Below, piece by piece: positions 62,124 through 64,000 of a stretch of 64,000 nucleotides of DNA. The notes beneath the pieces were generated by a model, which was not told where the DNA came from, ran no database searches, and saw only the letters and a program-made list of their open reading frames with translations. The stretch covers positions 1,902,501 to 1,966,500 of the forward strand of contig NZ_CP129107.1 in assembly GCF_030406725.1 (NCBI RefSeq), given 5' to 3'. Position 1 is the first letter of the stretch. Each line of letters opens with the position of its first letter. The position numbers were made by a program, and so were the translations under genes. Source of the DNA: Alteriqipengyuania flavescens. GTDB lineage: Bacteria > Pseudomonadota > Alphaproteobacteria > Sphingomonadales > Sphingomonadaceae.

Positions 62124-63890
62124 ATGGAAAGTTTGTTCGAAAGCGGAATGATATTGGGGGTAGCGATCATCGTCGCGGTGATCGGTATATTCGCCACGAT
62201 CCTCAAAATGTATCGTCGCGCCAGCAAGGAAATCGCCTTCGTGCGGACCGGTGTAGGCGGCGAGAAAGTCGTCATGAACGGCGGCGCAATCGTTCTGCCG
62301 GTGTTGCACGAGACGATGCCGGTGAACATGAACACGCTGGTGCTCAGCGTGGTCCGCCGTGACGGGGAAGCGCTGATCACGCTCGACCGGCTGCGGATCG
62401 ACGTGAAGGCGGAATTCTACGTCCGCGTGAAGCCCGATGCCGAAGCCATCGCCATGGCCGCACAGACGCTGGGCATGCGCACCATGCAGCCCGAGGCGCT
62501 GAAGGACCTCGTCGAAGGCAAGTTCGTCGACGCGCTGCGCAGCGTGGCTGCGGGCATGAGCATGAACGAGCTGCACGAACAGCGTGCCGACTTCGTGCAG
62601 AAGGTGCAGCAGGTTTCGTCCAACGACCTTGCCATGAACGGCCTGGAACTGGAATCGGTCTCGCTGACCGGTCTCGACCAGACCAGCATCGAGCATTTCA
62701 ACGCCAACAACGCCTTCGACGCCGAAGGTCTGACCAAGCTGACCGAGCAGATCGAGGCGCGCAAGAAACTGCGAAACGACATCGAGCAGGACACGCGCGT
62801 CCAGATGGAAACGAAGAACCTCGAGGCGGCAGAGCGCACCTTCCAGATCAACCGCGATACCGAATACGCGCGGCTTGAACAGGAGCGTGAGGTCGAGATT
62901 CGCCGCGCCTCGCAGGCGGCCGAGATCGCCCGCGAACAGGCCGAGCGTAATCGCGAGGCCGATGCCGCCCGGATCGAGGCGAAGAAGCAGGTCGACGCGC
63001 AGCAGATCGAAGCCGACCGCCTCGTGGAAGAAGCCCGCATCGACCAGCAGCGTGCGCTCGAAATCGCCCGGCAGGAACAGCAGATCGCGGTCCAGAACAA
63101 GAGCCGCGAGGAAAGTCAGGCCAAGGCGGAAGCCGACGAGGCCCGTGCCAAGGCCGTCGCTGCCGAGGAACAGGTCGCGACCAGCCGCGAAAGCGAGATC
63201 GCCGAACGCCAGAAGAAGATCGAACTGATCGAAGCCGCCAAGCAGGCCGAGCGCGAGGCGATCAAGGTGAAGGTCGATGCAGAGGCCGAACGCGATGCCG
63301 CCGGCAACCGCGCCGAAGCCATCCGCCGCGAAGCGGAGGGCCAGGCCGAGGCGGTCAAGCTGCGCGCCGAAGCCGATCGTGTGCGGTTCGAAGTGGAGGC
63401 GGCCGGCCAGCAGGCGGTAAACGAAGCGGCGAACATCCTCTCCAGCGACCAGATTTCGCTGCAGATGAAGATGGCGCTGCTGAAGGTGCTGCCGGAAGTC
63501 ATCCGCGAAAGCGCCAAGCCGATGGAAGCGATCGACAGCATCAAGATCGTGCAGGTCGACGGGCTGACCCAGCGCGGCGGCGTGGGCGGCAACGGCGGCG
63601 GTGCCGGCGCCGCCGGCACGGGCAACCTCGCCAACGATGCGGTCTCGGCCGCGCTCGCCTATCGCGCGCAGGCGCCGGTGCTCGACGGGTTGCTCAAGGA
63701 ACTGGGCCTCAACGGGGCGTCGCTCGGCGCACTGGCAGCCGGGGCATCGGACGGGGTCGTGACCGAAGGGTCCGTCGGCCTGACCGAGCCCTTCAAGGCA
63801 CCGCAAGGCTCCATCCTGCCGACTTTCGACTTCAGCAACGACGAGGTTGACGGGGAAGACACGGCGGAGGATACCGACGCTGCCGAGTAA
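62124..63890 (+). CDS. Flotillin-like protein (YqiK family)
   Basis: A 588-residue SPFH-domain protein. A short membrane segment (ILGVAIIVAVIGIFATILKM, residues 9-28) is followed by an SPFH/band-7 domain (residues about 35-230: EIAFVRTGVGGEKVVMNGGAIVLPVLHETMPVNM, in part, and RVKPDAEAIAMAAQTLG), then a long Ala/Glu/Arg coiled coil (about 240-430) and a Gly/Ala-rich C-terminal region. Flotillins form large cage-like assemblies in the membrane. It pairs with the YqiJ-like gene upstream and ends at a strong terminator. Confidence 0.93.
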   Translation: MESLFESGMILGVAIIVAVIGIFATILKMYRRASKEIAFVRTGVGGEKVVMNGGAIVLPVLHETMPVNMNTLVLSVVRRDGEALITLDRLRIDVKAEFYVRVKPDAEAIAMAAQTLGMRTMQPEALKDLVEGKFVDALRSVAAGMSMNELHEQRADFVQKVQQVSSNDLAMNGLELESVSLTGLDQTSIEHFNANNAFDAEGLTKLTEQIEARKKLRNDIEQDTRVQMETKNLEAAERTFQINRDTEYARLEQEREVEIRRASQAAEIAREQAERNREADAARIEAKKQVDAQQIEADRLVEEARIDQQRALEIARQEQQIAVQNKSREESQAKAEADEARAKAVAAEEQVATSRESEIAERQKKIELIEAAKQAEREAIKVKVDAEAERDAAGNRAEAIRREAEGQAEAVKLRAEADRVRFEVEAAGQQAVNEAANILSSDQISLQMKMALLKVLPEVIRESAKPMEAIDSIKIVQVDGLTQRGGVGGNGGGAGAAGTGNLANDAVSAALAYRAQAPVLDGLLKELGLNGASLGALAAGASDGVVTEGSVGLTEPFKAPQGSILPTFDFSNDEVDGEDTAEDTDAAE

Positions 63891-63910
63891 CGTCGGACCA
63901 AACACCTCAC

Positions 63911-63943
63911 GGGCCCTTGGCGATACGCCGGGGGCCCTTTTTT
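63911..63943 (+). terminator. Intrinsic terminator of the flotillin operon
   Basis: GGGCCCTTGGCG (63911-63922), loop ATA, CGCCGGGGGCCC (63926-63937), then six T. The 12-bp stem has two G-U pairs. Confidence 0.93.
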
Positions 63944-64000
63944 ATGCGTGTTCCTGTCCCGGATAGGCGATCGCCAGGATTTCCCATTCCTTTTCGCCCG
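63942..64000 (-). CDS. 3' end of a minus-strand gene cut by the window edge
   Basis: On the minus strand the sequence entering from the right edge reads EKEWEILAIAYPGQEHA and stops at TAA (63944-63942). The codons fit the local style and the gene is convergent with the flotillin gene. Only about 18 residues are visible, too few to name it. Confidence 0.45.
   Translation of the reverse strand, partial: GEKEWEILAIAYPGQEHA

Overview
The window looks like chromosomal DNA of a high-GC alphaproteobacterium of the order Sphingomonadales, most likely an Erythrobacter/Altererythrobacter-type organism. This is inferred from gene order (spc/alpha ribosomal operons with adk; the lpd-odhB-odhA-sucD-mdh block), protein sequence character, very high GC at third codon positions, and two families of small palindromes that I recall from sphingomonad genomes. 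No species was identified and no database was searched.

Layout. 1-8.2 kb (+): end of the spc operon and the alpha operon (rplF', rplR, rpsE, rpmD, rplO, secY, adk, a secreted SRPBCC protein, rpsM, rpsK, rpoA, rplQ), closed by a strong terminator. 8.3-12.3 kb (+): a prolyl oligopeptidase and two related Arg/Asp/Tyr-rich exported proteins. 12.2-22.8 kb (-): a TRIC-type channel, an amidase, a VOC protein, then the TCA-cycle block lpd, odhB, odhA, a GIY-YIG nuclease gene, sucD and mdh. 23-26.7 kb (-): a GGDEF-EAL protein, a small conserved protein and a SleB-like cell wall hydrolase. 26.9-31.7 kb (+): a cobalamin riboswitch followed by btuB, btuF, btuC and btuD, overlapping by 4 bp at each junction. 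31.7-36.6 kb: lipoproteins, an M3 metallopeptidase and a GH24 lysozyme. 36.8-41.4 kb (+): a Slam-type outer-membrane translocon, a decayed cargo gene and a large intact TbpB-like lipoprotein. 41.5-47.3 kb: a lipoprotein, SOS-type uvrA, a decayed uvrA 3' end and an AT-rich KAP-like NTPase gene that looks acquired. 47.3-52.9 kb: an HTH protein, RlpA, a roughly 900-bp region with no clear gene but with a DnaA-box cluster, argG and two small genes. 53-59.8 kb: glpD, a molybdopterin oxidoreductase/cytochrome b/SDR gene string, and MOSC/methyltransferase/rlmN. 59.9-64 kb: an outer-membrane barrel, an IalB-like protein, and a YqiJ/flotillin pair.

The most interesting structure is the set of palindromic elements. 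A hairpin family with a GTCCCCGC-type stem occurs mostly as inverted pairs. One inverted pair brackets a GIY-YIG nuclease gene inserted between odhA and sucD. Other copies lie inside reading frames (start of btuD, the HTH gene, the uvrA remnant), where they are read as extra peptide. A second palindrome family lies within uvrA, also read through in frame, and between lpd and odhB. This resembles a mobile inverted-repeat element, possibly with a GIY-YIG protein as its enzyme, that gives rise to protein insertions. The link to the nuclease is a hypothesis.
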